DNA from: Paucibacter sp. TC2R-5
GTDB taxonomy: Bacteria; Pseudomonadota; Gammaproteobacteria; Burkholderiales; Burkholderiaceae_C
Reading direction: 5' to 3'
DNA: 64,000 bases
Assembly (NCBI RefSeq): GCF_025717605.1
Contig: NZ_JAJIRQ010000002.1
Location: forward strand, 664,645 to 728,644
The position numbers and the translations under genes were made by a program. Under the pieces are notes generated by a model, which saw nothing but the letters and a program-made list of their open reading frames with translations, was not told the origin of the DNA and did not search any database. This document shows, one piece after another, positions 34,435-42,571 of the stretch. Each line of letters starts with the position of its first letter. Position 1 is the stretch's first letter.

Positions 34435-35949
34435 TTAGCGCTTGGGAGCGGCGCGCTTGCGCGCCGGCTTGGGCTTGGCGGCCTCCTGGGCCGAGGGCAG
34501 GGCCAAAAACTCCATGAACGCCGTCTCGATATAGGCCGCCAATGCGGCAGTCTCCGGCAGTGCTTGGCCGCAGGCCATGATGCCGATGTCCAGCGAAGCA
34601 TCAAAGGTCTGCACGGTGATGTTCAGCGCCATGCCGTGCACGATGATGGAGGCGGGGTAGTTGGTCAGCACGCGCGCGCCGGCCAGGTAGAGCGGCACGG
34701 TCGGCCCCGGCACATTGGAGATCACCAGATTGGCCACCACCGGCAGCTTGTCCGCCGCACGCAAGCGCCCATAGAGCAGCGCGCCGGCCTGCATCAGCCA
34801 GGGCACGCCGATCGAGGGGTAGTCGCTGGGCATCAAGTCCTTGACCTGATCCAGCTCGCTTTTCATCGCAGCGGATGCCGCCAAGACATGGGCGAGGCGC
34901 TTGGCCGGGTCGGCCAGATGGGTGCCCAGGCTGACCAAGCTCATCGTCGCCTGCGTGTTGGCGGTGGCGTCGCCCTTGGCCCGCATCGACACCGGCACCG
35001 CTGCCACCAGCGATTTGGGCGGCAGTGGCCCGAGCTTGGCGAACAAGCGCCGCAGCGCCCCGCCGCAGATGAAGAGCAGCGCGTCGTTGAGGCTGGCGCC
35101 ATGCAGGCGCCTTGTTCGGTTCAGCGCCAGCAGTGGCAGGCTGACGGTCGAAAAGCTGCGCTCGGCCGACAAACTGGTGTTGAGCCTTGTGCGCGGCGCC
35201 AGGCCGACATTGCGGACCCGCTCGGCCTTGGCTTGCGCGCTGGGCGGCTCCGGGCTGAGCCAATCGTGCAAGCTGCTGCCGGCGGCGTCCAGCGCGGTGC
35301 GCGCAGCCATCATGCTGAGCGTGCCTGCGGCACCGGGCAGGGCCTTGGCCAGGCTGAGGGTTTGTTGCCACTGGTGTGCAATCGCGCCGCGCAACATGCC
35401 GGCCGCACCCAGCTGCACCCGCCGCGTCCTCACCGCCGGTAGCTTGCGGCCATGTGGGTGCGCGCTCAGATCCAGAATCACCTCGGCCAGCGCCACGGCC
35501 GCCTTACCGTCCACCGCCGCATGATGCAGCTGCGAATACAGGCCCACATATTGCTGCCCCTCGGGCCCCGGCTCCAGGCCCAGAAAGATATGGAACTTCC
35601 ACAGCGGCAGGCTGCGATCCAGCAGCTGCGGATGCAGCAAGCTCACTTGTTGCTCCAGCGCCGCCACGCCGCTGCCGGGCGGCATCTCATAGCCGACGAT
35701 ATGCACATCCAAGTCCGGCTCGGCGTCCACCCAAGTCGGGTTGGCCAAGTTCAGCGGCATGCTTTCTAAGCGCCGGCGCAAGGCCGGCGCCAGCGGCAAA
35801 CGGCTGGCCATATGCTCGCGCAGGTCTTGCAGATAGTCGCCGTCGTAATCGGCCGGCAGCTCCAGCACATGCAAGGCGCCGACATGCATAGGCATCTCGG
35901 CGGTTTCCAGGTGCAAGAAGGCGGCATCAAGGCCGGCGAGTTGTTTCAT
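34435..35949 (-). CDS. Wax ester synthase / acyl-CoA:diacylglycerol acyltransferase (WS/DGAT)
   Basis: 504 residues. The catalytic motif HHAAVDG is at 142-148. MKQLAGLDAAFLHLETAEMP is the family N-terminus; the usual later blocks NDALLFICGGALRRLF, NLVISNVPGP and VHGMALNITVQTF are present. The enzyme joins acyl-CoA to long alcohols or diacylglycerol, making neutral storage lipid. A basic C-terminal tail (KPKPARKRAAPKR) may aid membrane or droplet attachment. Leader of a three-gene operon with two alpha/beta hydrolases, so synthesis and breakdown or acyl trimming are co-encoded. Confidence 0.92.
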   Translation of the reverse strand: MKQLAGLDAAFLHLETAEMPMHVGALHVLELPADYDGDYLQDLREHMASRLPLAPALRRRLESMPLNLANPTWVDAEPDLDVHIVGYEMPPGSGVAALEQQVSLLHPQLLDRSLPLWKFHIFLGLEPGPEGQQYVGLYSQLHHAAVDGKAAVALAEVILDLSAHPHGRKLPAVRTRRVQLGAAGMLRGAIAHQWQQTLSLAKALPGAAGTLSMMAARTALDAAGSSLHDWLSPEPPSAQAKAERVRNVGLAPRTRLNTSLSAERSFSTVSLPLLALNRTRRLHGASLNDALLFICGGALRRLFAKLGPLPPKSLVAAVPVSMRAKGDATANTQATMSLVSLGTHLADPAKRLAHVLAASAAMKSELDQVKDLMPSDYPSIGVPWLMQAGALLYGRLRAADKLPVVANLVISNVPGPTVPLYLAGARVLTNYPASIIVHGMALNITVQTFDASLDIGIMACGQALPETAALAAYIETAFMEFLALPSAQEAAKPKPARKRAAPKR

Positions 35950-36042
35950 TGAAGGTGGTCCTTGCTTGCTGAAGACGGATGGGCTGCTTCATCGCTGCCG
36001 ACTGAAAGCATACTCGCGTCCTTGCCTTGGAGAGCCGCGAAA

Positions 36043-36603
36043 ATGTTGCTGATGCGCACCGCCCTTGTGTCCCTACTTTGCCTCTTGCCTGTGCCGGTGT
36101 GGTCTGAGCCAAGCCAAGTGCTGTTGGTCCGCCATGCCGAGCGAGCCCTGGAGCCAGCCGGCGACCCCGCCCTCAGCCCGGCCGGCCAGCAGCGTGCGCA
36201 AGCCTTGGCCGCAGCGCTGACCCAGGCCGGAGTGACGGCCATCATCACGACCGAGTTCAGGCGCAGCGCTGAAACAGCCGCGGCACTGGCAGCACAGCTG
36301 GGCATCAGGCCGCAGGTGATTCCCGCGCGTGGGCGTGACGCGGCCGCCCATGTCGGCGCTGTCGCCGCAGCGATACGCGCTCAAAACGGCGCGGTCCTGG
36401 TGGTAGGCCACAGCAACACCTTGCCGGCGATCGCCGCCGCCTTGGGTGCTCCCCTTCTGCCGGACCTTTGCGAAAGCAGCTTCAGTCATTTTTGGGTATT
36501 GACGCCAAACGCTCAACTCGGTGTTGCGCCTGCATTGCTGCGCCTGCGCTACGGGGCTGCCGATGAAATGCCCAGCGCCGGCGCGGCGACGGGCTGCCAA
36601 TAG
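36043..36603 (+). CDS. Periplasmic histidine phosphatase family protein (SixA/PGM-like)
   Basis: 186 residues with a signal peptide (MRTALVSLLCLLPVPVWS). The phosphatase motif is VLLVRHAERA, with the nucleophilic His in RHAE; the second His lies in VVGHSNTLPA. TTEFRRSAETAAALAAQLGI is the intervening conserved region. It should remove phosphate from a small molecule or protein in the periplasm; the substrate is unknown. ATG 36043 has GGAGAG about ten bases upstream. Diverges from the DGAT operon with a 93-base gap, converges with an acetyltransferase three bases away. Confidence 0.85.
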   Translation: MLLMRTALVSLLCLLPVPVWSEPSQVLLVRHAERALEPAGDPALSPAGQQRAQALAAALTQAGVTAIITTEFRRSAETAAALAAQLGIRPQVIPARGRDAAAHVGAVAAAIRAQNGAVLVVGHSNTLPAIAAALGAPLLPDLCESSFSHFWVLTPNAQLGVAPALLRLRYGAADEMPSAGAATGCQ

Positions 36604-36606
36604 GTC

Positions 36607-37143
36607 TTAGCCGCGCTGCCAATCTTCTCGCAGCAGGCCCAACACTTCGCTGTCCACATATTCGCCGCGCAGGAAAATAACACCGCGCAGGCAGCCCTCA
36701 AAGCGTAGCCCCGCCTTCTCGGCGATGCGGCGCGAGGCCGTGCTGCCCGGCGCGACGCCACAACAAACCCGATTGATGCTGAAGTTATCGAACAGATAGT
36801 TGACCAGCGCCTTGGCGGCCGCGCTGCCGTAGCCTTGCCCGCGCAAGGCGGGGTCGTGAATTGCCCAACCCAGTTCGCGCGCCGTGGCGTAACGGTGCGC
36901 GTGGAAATGCGATACATCACCGATCACCTTGCCGTCCTCGGCGCAGACCAGCAGTTTTTCCGAGTCATCGCTAGAAAAGCCGTCCTCGGCAAAGCGCTTG
37001 TGAATGGACCGGGGGCTGCCCATGCGGGTTGACTCGAACTCGCCGCGTTGCTCCATGGCCGCAGCCCGTTGGCAGAGCAGCGGCAGGTCGGCTTCGGTGA
37101 CGTGGCGCAGGCTGATCTTCGGCGGCGATGCGGTGCTTTTCAT
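36607..37143 (-). CDS. GNAT family N-acetyltransferase (RimJ/RimL-like)
   Basis: 178 residues. Shows the RimJ-type layout: ISLRHVTEADLPLL, GWAIHDPALRGQGYGSAAAK (acetyl-CoA motif A, R-G-Q-G-Y-G), and NRVCCGVAPGSTASRRIAEK, AGLRFEGCLRG. These enzymes acetylate N-terminal amines of proteins or small molecules. It lies 21 bases after the stop... that is, just upstream on the left strand of the last binding protein of the array, in the opposite order: its stop faces the histidine phosphatase stop. Its ATG is 21 bases downstream of the array's final stop codon, so it may be read from the same transcript. Confidence 0.85.
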   Translation of the reverse strand: MKSTASPPKISLRHVTEADLPLLCQRAAAMEQRGEFESTRMGSPRSIHKRFAEDGFSSDDSEKLLVCAEDGKVIGDVSHFHAHRYATARELGWAIHDPALRGQGYGSAAAKALVNYLFDNFSINRVCCGVAPGSTASRRIAEKAGLRFEGCLRGVIFLRGEYVDSEVLGLLREDWQRG

Positions 37144-37164
37144 GATGTCAGCCTCACTTGGGCG

Positions 37165-38973
37165 TTATGAATCGGCGATATCCACAAAACGCCAGCGATC
37201 GCGCGTGAACGGGTGGCGCAAGAAGCCTCGCACCGCTGCGCTGCACATATCGACGCGGACCGGGTAGTTGTGCGGGTGGTAGGGCAGGTAGGCCAGCATC
37301 AATCGTGTTGCCTGGTGCATCAGGGCCAAACGCTCGGGGCCATCGGGCAGCAGGCGCTGGCGCTCGTACAAGCGGTCGAAGGCGGCCAGCTGGAAGCGCG
37401 CATCGTTGGACTGCCCGGCGTTCGGCCCGTAGCCCATGCCGAGCAAGAAGTCGCCGTCGGGCGAGCCCAGGTCCCAGGTATAGCCCCAGATCATCAATTG
37501 CCCGGCCAGCGCTTTCTTGATCAGTTCGCCGAAGGTGGCGGTCTCGAATTCCATGCGCAGACCGACGGCGTCCATGCGCTTTTTCCACAACTCATGCAAA
37601 GCCCGGTCCACCGCAGATTCACGGCCGGCGCGCTTCAAGGTCAAGGGGCTGCCGTCCGGGTGCAGACGGTAGCCTTCGGCGTCGCGTTTGTCATACCCAA
37701 ACAAATCCAGCAGCGACTGCGCGCGCGCCAAGTCGGGCCGGCCGGCTTCGCTGCGCAAGTCCGGCTCGTGGCCATAGATCAGCGAGGGCAGCATGGACTG
37801 CGCGGGCAAGGCCTGACCGTGCAAGACCAGCCGCGTTTCCTCGGCGTTGTCATAGGCCAGCACGATGGCGCGGCGCAGCGCCACGCGCTCTGGCGTGTAG
37901 CCGCCGATTTGCGGGTCCTCCAGATTGAAGTAGCTGAAGGCGATGTCTGAGCCATGGGACTCATAGGCCTGCACCCCGCGCATTTGCAGGTTTGGCGCCA
38001 GTCTGCCGTTCGGCACGGCCAGGCGCGCGACGGCCGTGGGCATCTCCAGCAAGTCGAGGTCACCGCCGGCAAAGGCCAGCCAACGCGGCTGGCTCTCGGT
38101 GATGATGCTGATGTGGACCTCATCCAGCAGCGGCAGCCGCTTGCCGGCCAGGTAACCCCCCACTTGTTCGGCCTGTGCGTGGCCGGCAGGTGGGCCGACG
38201 CTGTCGAACACCTGCTCGCGAAAGTTCGGATTGCGCTCCAGCACGATCAGCGAGCTGCGCCGCCAGTTTTTCAGCCGGAACGGCCCGGTGCCCACCGGGT
38301 GCGCCGCGATGTCATCGCCATAGGTCTCGACCACCTCGCGGGCCACGGCGGAAGCGAAATTGGCGTTGGCAAAGAGATGCACAAAGCGCGGGTCGGGCTC
38401 GGCCAAGCGTACTTCGAAGCGGTAGCGATCGAGCGCGCGCAAGCCGGCTGCCGGCTTGTCGTAGTTGAACGGCTGTTTGCTCTTCAGCGCTTCGTTGCGG
38501 ATCTCGGACAGGCCCAGAACCTTGGCCGTTTCAAACTGATAAAGATGCTCGGTCTTGATGCGCGGGTCGTAAAAGCGCTTGATGCTGAAGACATAGTCCT
38601 CGGCCACCAACTCCCGCCTTTTGCCCTTGAAGGCTGGGTCATCGCTGAAGAAGATGCCGGGCCGGATCGTGAAGATGAAATGCTTGTGGTCGGCCGATAC
38701 CTCGGGCAGACCGGTCGCCGTCAGCGGCTTCAAGACCACCGGGCGGGCCAGGTAGTCATAGGTCAGTGGCGGCTCGAAGATATTGGAGGCCACCGTCACC
38801 GAGGTCTGGTCCGACACCTGTGGCAGGTCGAAGCCGACCTCGGCCGAGTTGAATGCGGTGCGCAGGATTTTCTTGCGACCCCTATCCCCCGCCAAGACCG
38901 GCGAATGCAGCCAGCAAGCGCCCGCCAGCGCCGCGCTCTGGGTCAGAAAACTTCGACGCCGAGCGGCTCTCAC
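37165..38973 (-). CDS. Peptide-type ABC binding protein, array member 7 (most divergent)
   Basis: 602 residues of the family-5 (DppA/OppA) binding fold. It begins ILRTAFNSAEVGFDLPQVSD where its sisters have YAFxxAETGFDPAQ. Its signal sequence differs from the others: MRAARRRSFLTQSAALAGAC carries a twin-arginine motif (RRSFL), so Tat export is possible. The Ca-loop-like DxDGDG segment of the other six reads DKRDAEGYRLHPDGS here, with the acidic pattern lost. It keeps ISIITESQPRWLAFAGGDLD and the WGYTWDLGSPDGDFLLGMGY region shared with members 1 and 2. It is last in the array; its ATG overlaps the member-6 stop by four bases. The ligand is unknown. Confidence 0.9.
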   Translation of the reverse strand: MRAARRRSFLTQSAALAGACWLHSPVLAGDRGRKKILRTAFNSAEVGFDLPQVSDQTSVTVASNIFEPPLTYDYLARPVVLKPLTATGLPEVSADHKHFIFTIRPGIFFSDDPAFKGKRRELVAEDYVFSIKRFYDPRIKTEHLYQFETAKVLGLSEIRNEALKSKQPFNYDKPAAGLRALDRYRFEVRLAEPDPRFVHLFANANFASAVAREVVETYGDDIAAHPVGTGPFRLKNWRRSSLIVLERNPNFREQVFDSVGPPAGHAQAEQVGGYLAGKRLPLLDEVHISIITESQPRWLAFAGGDLDLLEMPTAVARLAVPNGRLAPNLQMRGVQAYESHGSDIAFSYFNLEDPQIGGYTPERVALRRAIVLAYDNAEETRLVLHGQALPAQSMLPSLIYGHEPDLRSEAGRPDLARAQSLLDLFGYDKRDAEGYRLHPDGSPLTLKRAGRESAVDRALHELWKKRMDAVGLRMEFETATFGELIKKALAGQLMIWGYTWDLGSPDGDFLLGMGYGPNAGQSNDARFQLAAFDRLYERQRLLPDGPERLALMHQATRLMLAYLPYHPHNYPVRVDMCSAAVRGFLRHPFTRDRWRFVDIADS

Positions 38974-40775
38974 CGTGGCTGCCTCTGGTTCTCGTCAATG
39001 TCGACGAAATGCCAGAACTCATAGCGAAACAGCGGCCGGCGGTAGCCGATCAACCAAGGCTGGGCCATGTCATTGACGATGCGGTGCACATTGGTCTTCT
39101 CCGGCACGATGGCCGCCTGGATGCGCTTGGCTTGCAGGAACAGTGCTTCGCGCTCGGGGCCATCGGGCAAGACCTGCAATTGATCGTAGATGGCATCGAA
39201 TTCGGCCGACCGGAAGCGCGCGTAGTTGCGCGCGCCGATGGCGGGGCTGTAAAAGCGCAGCATCTGGTCGATGCCATCGGGCGAGGTCGCGGTGTCGGCC
39301 AGTGTCCACAGCATCAGCTTGCCGGCGCGTGCCTGCTTCAACTGCTCCGGCCATTTGCCGTGGAAGAAGTTGCTGCGGATCTGCACATTGTTGAAGTTGC
39401 GCTTCCATAACTCGTCATATTGACGGGATAGCGCATCCGGCTGAGTCGCCACCTCGATCACCAAGGGTGAGCCGTCCGGCATATCGCGCCAGCCGTCGCC
39501 GTCTTTGTCGACATAGCCATACAGATCAAGCAGGGCCAGCGCGCGCGGCACATCGAAATCGCTGTTCGTGCTCTTGTAGCTCGTATCGAAGCCCGAGGTG
39601 TGCGGCACTATCATCGACTGAGCCGGTACCGCCTGGCCCCGCCGTACGCCGTTGATCTCGCGCTGGATATCGATGGCCAGCGAAATCGCCCGGCGCAGCG
39701 CAACCTTGTCGGCGCTGTAGCCGCCCAAGGTCTTGTCTTCCAGATTGAAGAAGGTGAAGGCGCTCTCGGCCCCCATCACGCGAAAGAGTTGAATGCCTTT
39801 CTTGGCCAAATTGGGCGCGACCTTGCCCTTGGGCAACGCAACATTGACAAACTCGGGCGGCACGCGGTCGAGAAAATCATGCTCGCCGCCGACAAAGCTG
39901 AGCCAGCGCGGCTGCGACTCTTCGATGATGGCGATCTCGACCCGGTCAATCATCGGGATGCGCCGGCCCTTGAAGCGGGCCAGCAAGGCCTGGCCTTCGG
40001 CATCGTCTGCGGCCGGTTCGGCCTCGTAATAGCGCTCACGATAAGCGGGGTTCTTCTCCAGCACGATGCGCGAACTGCGTCGCCAGTCCTTCAGCACAAA
40101 AGGCCCGGTGCCGACCGGGTGGGCCGTGATGTCGGCGCCGTAAGCTTCCACCACCTCGCGCGCCACCACGCCGCTGCGGCCGCTTTGCGCGAGGCCGAAG
40201 ACAAAGCGCGGCCGGCTGTGCTTGAGCTTGAACTGCAGGGTGTAGCGGTCGAGTGCGCGCAGGCCTTCGATCTCGCGCTCGTAGTCAAAGGGCTTCTTTG
40301 ACTTCAGTGCTTGCTCGCGCAGCTCGCCCAGGCCCAGCAGGCCCATTTCTTCGATGGCGTTCCAGGTCGGGCTCTTGGTTGCCGGGTCGGCAAAGCGCTT
40401 GAAGGTGTAGACATAGTCGGCCGCCACCAACTCGCGTGGCTTGCCCTTGAAGGCCGGGTCGTCGGTGAAGAAGATGCCGGGTTTGAGCTTGACCGTCCAA
40501 GTCTTGAAGTCGGCCGACACCTCGGGCAGGGCAGCCGCCGTCAGCGGCCTGAGCTTGGCCGGCTCGGCCAGATAGTCATAGGCGTATAGCGCCTCGAAGA
40601 TATGCGAGGTGATGGTCTGCGAATAGGTGTCGCTGGTCTGCGCCGGGTCGAAGCCGGTCTCGGCGATCTGGAAGGCGTACTTGAGCACTTTGGGCGGTGC
40701 GGTACTTTCGCTTGCTTGCAGCGGCAAGCAAATCATCAGCAGTGCGGCTTGGGCGAATAAACGAGCTATCTTCAC
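38970..40775 (-). CDS. Peptide-type ABC binding protein, array member 6
   Basis: 601 residues, Sec signal ending PLQASES. Core: VLKYAFQIAETGFDPAQTSD, DRVEIAIIEESQPRWLSFVG, a DLYGYVDKDGDGWRDMPDGS loop and the C-terminal FWHFVDIDENQR. It belongs to the sub-group with members 3, 4 and 5 (VPHTSGFD-type segment near residue 400). No lipobox. Four-base ATGA overlap with both neighbours. Its GH-free cluster and a single transporter point to oligopeptide or peptide-like ligands, but the family also binds nickel, heme and sugars, so this remains open. Confidence 0.9.
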   Translation of the reverse strand: MKIARLFAQAALLMICLPLQASESTAPPKVLKYAFQIAETGFDPAQTSDTYSQTITSHIFEALYAYDYLAEPAKLRPLTAAALPEVSADFKTWTVKLKPGIFFTDDPAFKGKPRELVAADYVYTFKRFADPATKSPTWNAIEEMGLLGLGELREQALKSKKPFDYEREIEGLRALDRYTLQFKLKHSRPRFVFGLAQSGRSGVVAREVVEAYGADITAHPVGTGPFVLKDWRRSSRIVLEKNPAYRERYYEAEPAADDAEGQALLARFKGRRIPMIDRVEIAIIEESQPRWLSFVGGEHDFLDRVPPEFVNVALPKGKVAPNLAKKGIQLFRVMGAESAFTFFNLEDKTLGGYSADKVALRRAISLAIDIQREINGVRRGQAVPAQSMIVPHTSGFDTSYKSTNSDFDVPRALALLDLYGYVDKDGDGWRDMPDGSPLVIEVATQPDALSRQYDELWKRNFNNVQIRSNFFHGKWPEQLKQARAGKLMLWTLADTATSPDGIDQMLRFYSPAIGARNYARFRSAEFDAIYDQLQVLPDGPEREALFLQAKRIQAAIVPEKTNVHRIVNDMAQPWLIGYRRPLFRYEFWHFVDIDENQRQPR

Positions 40776-42571
40776 TGCGGCTTTCTCTTGCTTTCATCGA
40801 CGTCTACATACTGCCACCAGTCCTGCCAGAACAGCGCGCGGCGGTAGCCGATCAGCCAGGGCTGGGCAAGGTCGGTGATGATGCGATGCACATGGGCTTT
40901 GCTGGGCATATAGGAGACGGCCAGGCGCTTGGCCTGCAGGAGCAAGGCCTCGCGCTCGGGTCCATCGGCCATGCCTTGCATCTGTTCGTAGAGTCGGTCG
41001 AACTCGGCGCTCTTGAAACGCGATAAATTCTGCCCATCGATGGCTGGGCCGTAGAGACGCTGGAAGGGCCCCAAGCCGTCAGGGTCGGAGGCGCTCGAGC
41101 CGAGGAACCAGATCATGTATTTGCCGCCGCGCGCGCTCTTCATGTTCTCTGGCCATTTGGCGGTCTTGAACTCGATCTTCAGACCAATGGCCCGCATATT
41201 CTTCAGCAGCAACTCGTCCATTTGACGGCTGGCATTGGTGGGCTCGGTATTGCGCACCAGCACCAATTTCTGACCATCGGGCTGCTCGCGCCAGCCATCG
41301 CCGTCGCGGTCAATATAGCCATAGAGATCGAGCAAGGCCTTGGCACGCACAGGGTCGTAGTCACCCATTTCGGATTTGAAGTCGGCGCTGTAGCCGGTCG
41401 TGTGCGGCACCACCTGGCTTTGTGCCGGGATCGCCTGGCCTCGCCGCACCATGCTGATTTCGCGCGGCACATCCATGCCCAAACTGATGGCTCGGCGCAG
41501 GGCGATCTTCTCGGGCGCCATGCCGCCAATAATCGGGTCCTCCATATTGAAGACGGTCAGCGAAGCATCCGGCCCGACGGTGCGAAAGGCCTGCACGCCG
41601 CGCTTGGCCAGATTCGGCGCCAACTTGCCGCCCGGCATGGCCTGGCTGATGAAGTCGGGCGGCACGCGTTCCAGAAAATCATGCTCGGCGTTCAGAAAAG
41701 CCAGCCAGCGCGGCTGCACCTCTTCGATGATGTCGACCTCGACGCGGTCCAGCATCGGCAAGCGCCGGCCTTTGAAATGCGCCAGCAAGGCCTGACCCTC
41801 TTTATCGTCCGCGCCCGGCTCGGCGTCGTAGAAGCGTTCGCGGTAATCGGGGTTGCGCAGCAATTCGATCTTGGAGCTGCGCCGCCATTGGCCAAGCTTG
41901 AATGGGCCGGTGCCGACCGGATGGTCGCTCAGCTTGTCGCCATAGGCCTCGACCACCTCGCGCGCGACCGCACCGACGATGTCGCTGCCGGTCATGATCA
42001 TCTCGACCAAGCGCGGTCGGGCTTGCTCGACCCTGAACTGGATCGTGTAGCGGTCAAGTGCGCGCAAGCCTTCGATTTCATGGGCGTAATCAAACGGCTT
42101 CTTGCCCTTCACTGCCAGATCGCGTTGCGCCGCCAGACCCAGGAGGCCGGCCTCCTCGAAGGTGCTCCAACCGGGGCTCTTGTTGGCCGGGTCGGCAAAA
42201 CGCTTGTAGCTGTAGACGAAATCATGCGCGGTCAATTCGCGCTGCTTGCCTTTGAAGGCGGGGTCGGCGGCGAAGTAGATGCCGGGCTTGATGCGCACCG
42301 TGAAGGTCTTGAAGTCGCTGGCCACCTCCGGCATCGCCGCGGCAACCAGCGGTGCCAGCTTGACCGGCCGGGCCAAGTGGTCATAGCGGTACAGCGACTC
42401 AAAAATCGCCGCCGTGATGGTGCGGGAATAGAGGTCGTCGATCTGCGCCGGATCGAAACCGGTCTCGGCGATTGGGAAGGCATAACGCAGGACTTTGGCG
42501 GGCTCGGTCGCCGAAACCAGCAGCGCATGCAGACCAATCAACAAAGCGATTGCGAGCTGAGCGGCTTTCAT
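40772..42571 (-). CDS. Peptide-type ABC binding protein, array member 5
   Basis: 599 residues. Sec signal MKAAQLAIALLIGLHALLVS, then VLRYAFPIAETGFDPAQIDD. The middle holds DRVEVDIIEEVQPRWLAFLN, the VPHTTGYSADFKSEMGDYDP segment and the acidic loop DLYGYIDRDGDGWREQPDGQ. C-terminus WWQYVDVDESKRKPQ. Closest to member 4 by these segments. It overlaps members 4 and 6 by four bases. One insertion-like difference from member 3 is the shorter DSxxA... segment around residue 430; otherwise collinear. Confidence 0.9.
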   Translation of the reverse strand: MKAAQLAIALLIGLHALLVSATEPAKVLRYAFPIAETGFDPAQIDDLYSRTITAAIFESLYRYDHLARPVKLAPLVAAAMPEVASDFKTFTVRIKPGIYFAADPAFKGKQRELTAHDFVYSYKRFADPANKSPGWSTFEEAGLLGLAAQRDLAVKGKKPFDYAHEIEGLRALDRYTIQFRVEQARPRLVEMIMTGSDIVGAVAREVVEAYGDKLSDHPVGTGPFKLGQWRRSSKIELLRNPDYRERFYDAEPGADDKEGQALLAHFKGRRLPMLDRVEVDIIEEVQPRWLAFLNAEHDFLERVPPDFISQAMPGGKLAPNLAKRGVQAFRTVGPDASLTVFNMEDPIIGGMAPEKIALRRAISLGMDVPREISMVRRGQAIPAQSQVVPHTTGYSADFKSEMGDYDPVRAKALLDLYGYIDRDGDGWREQPDGQKLVLVRNTEPTNASRQMDELLLKNMRAIGLKIEFKTAKWPENMKSARGGKYMIWFLGSSASDPDGLGPFQRLYGPAIDGQNLSRFKSAEFDRLYEQMQGMADGPEREALLLQAKRLAVSYMPSKAHVHRIITDLAQPWLIGYRRALFWQDWWQYVDVDESKRKPQ

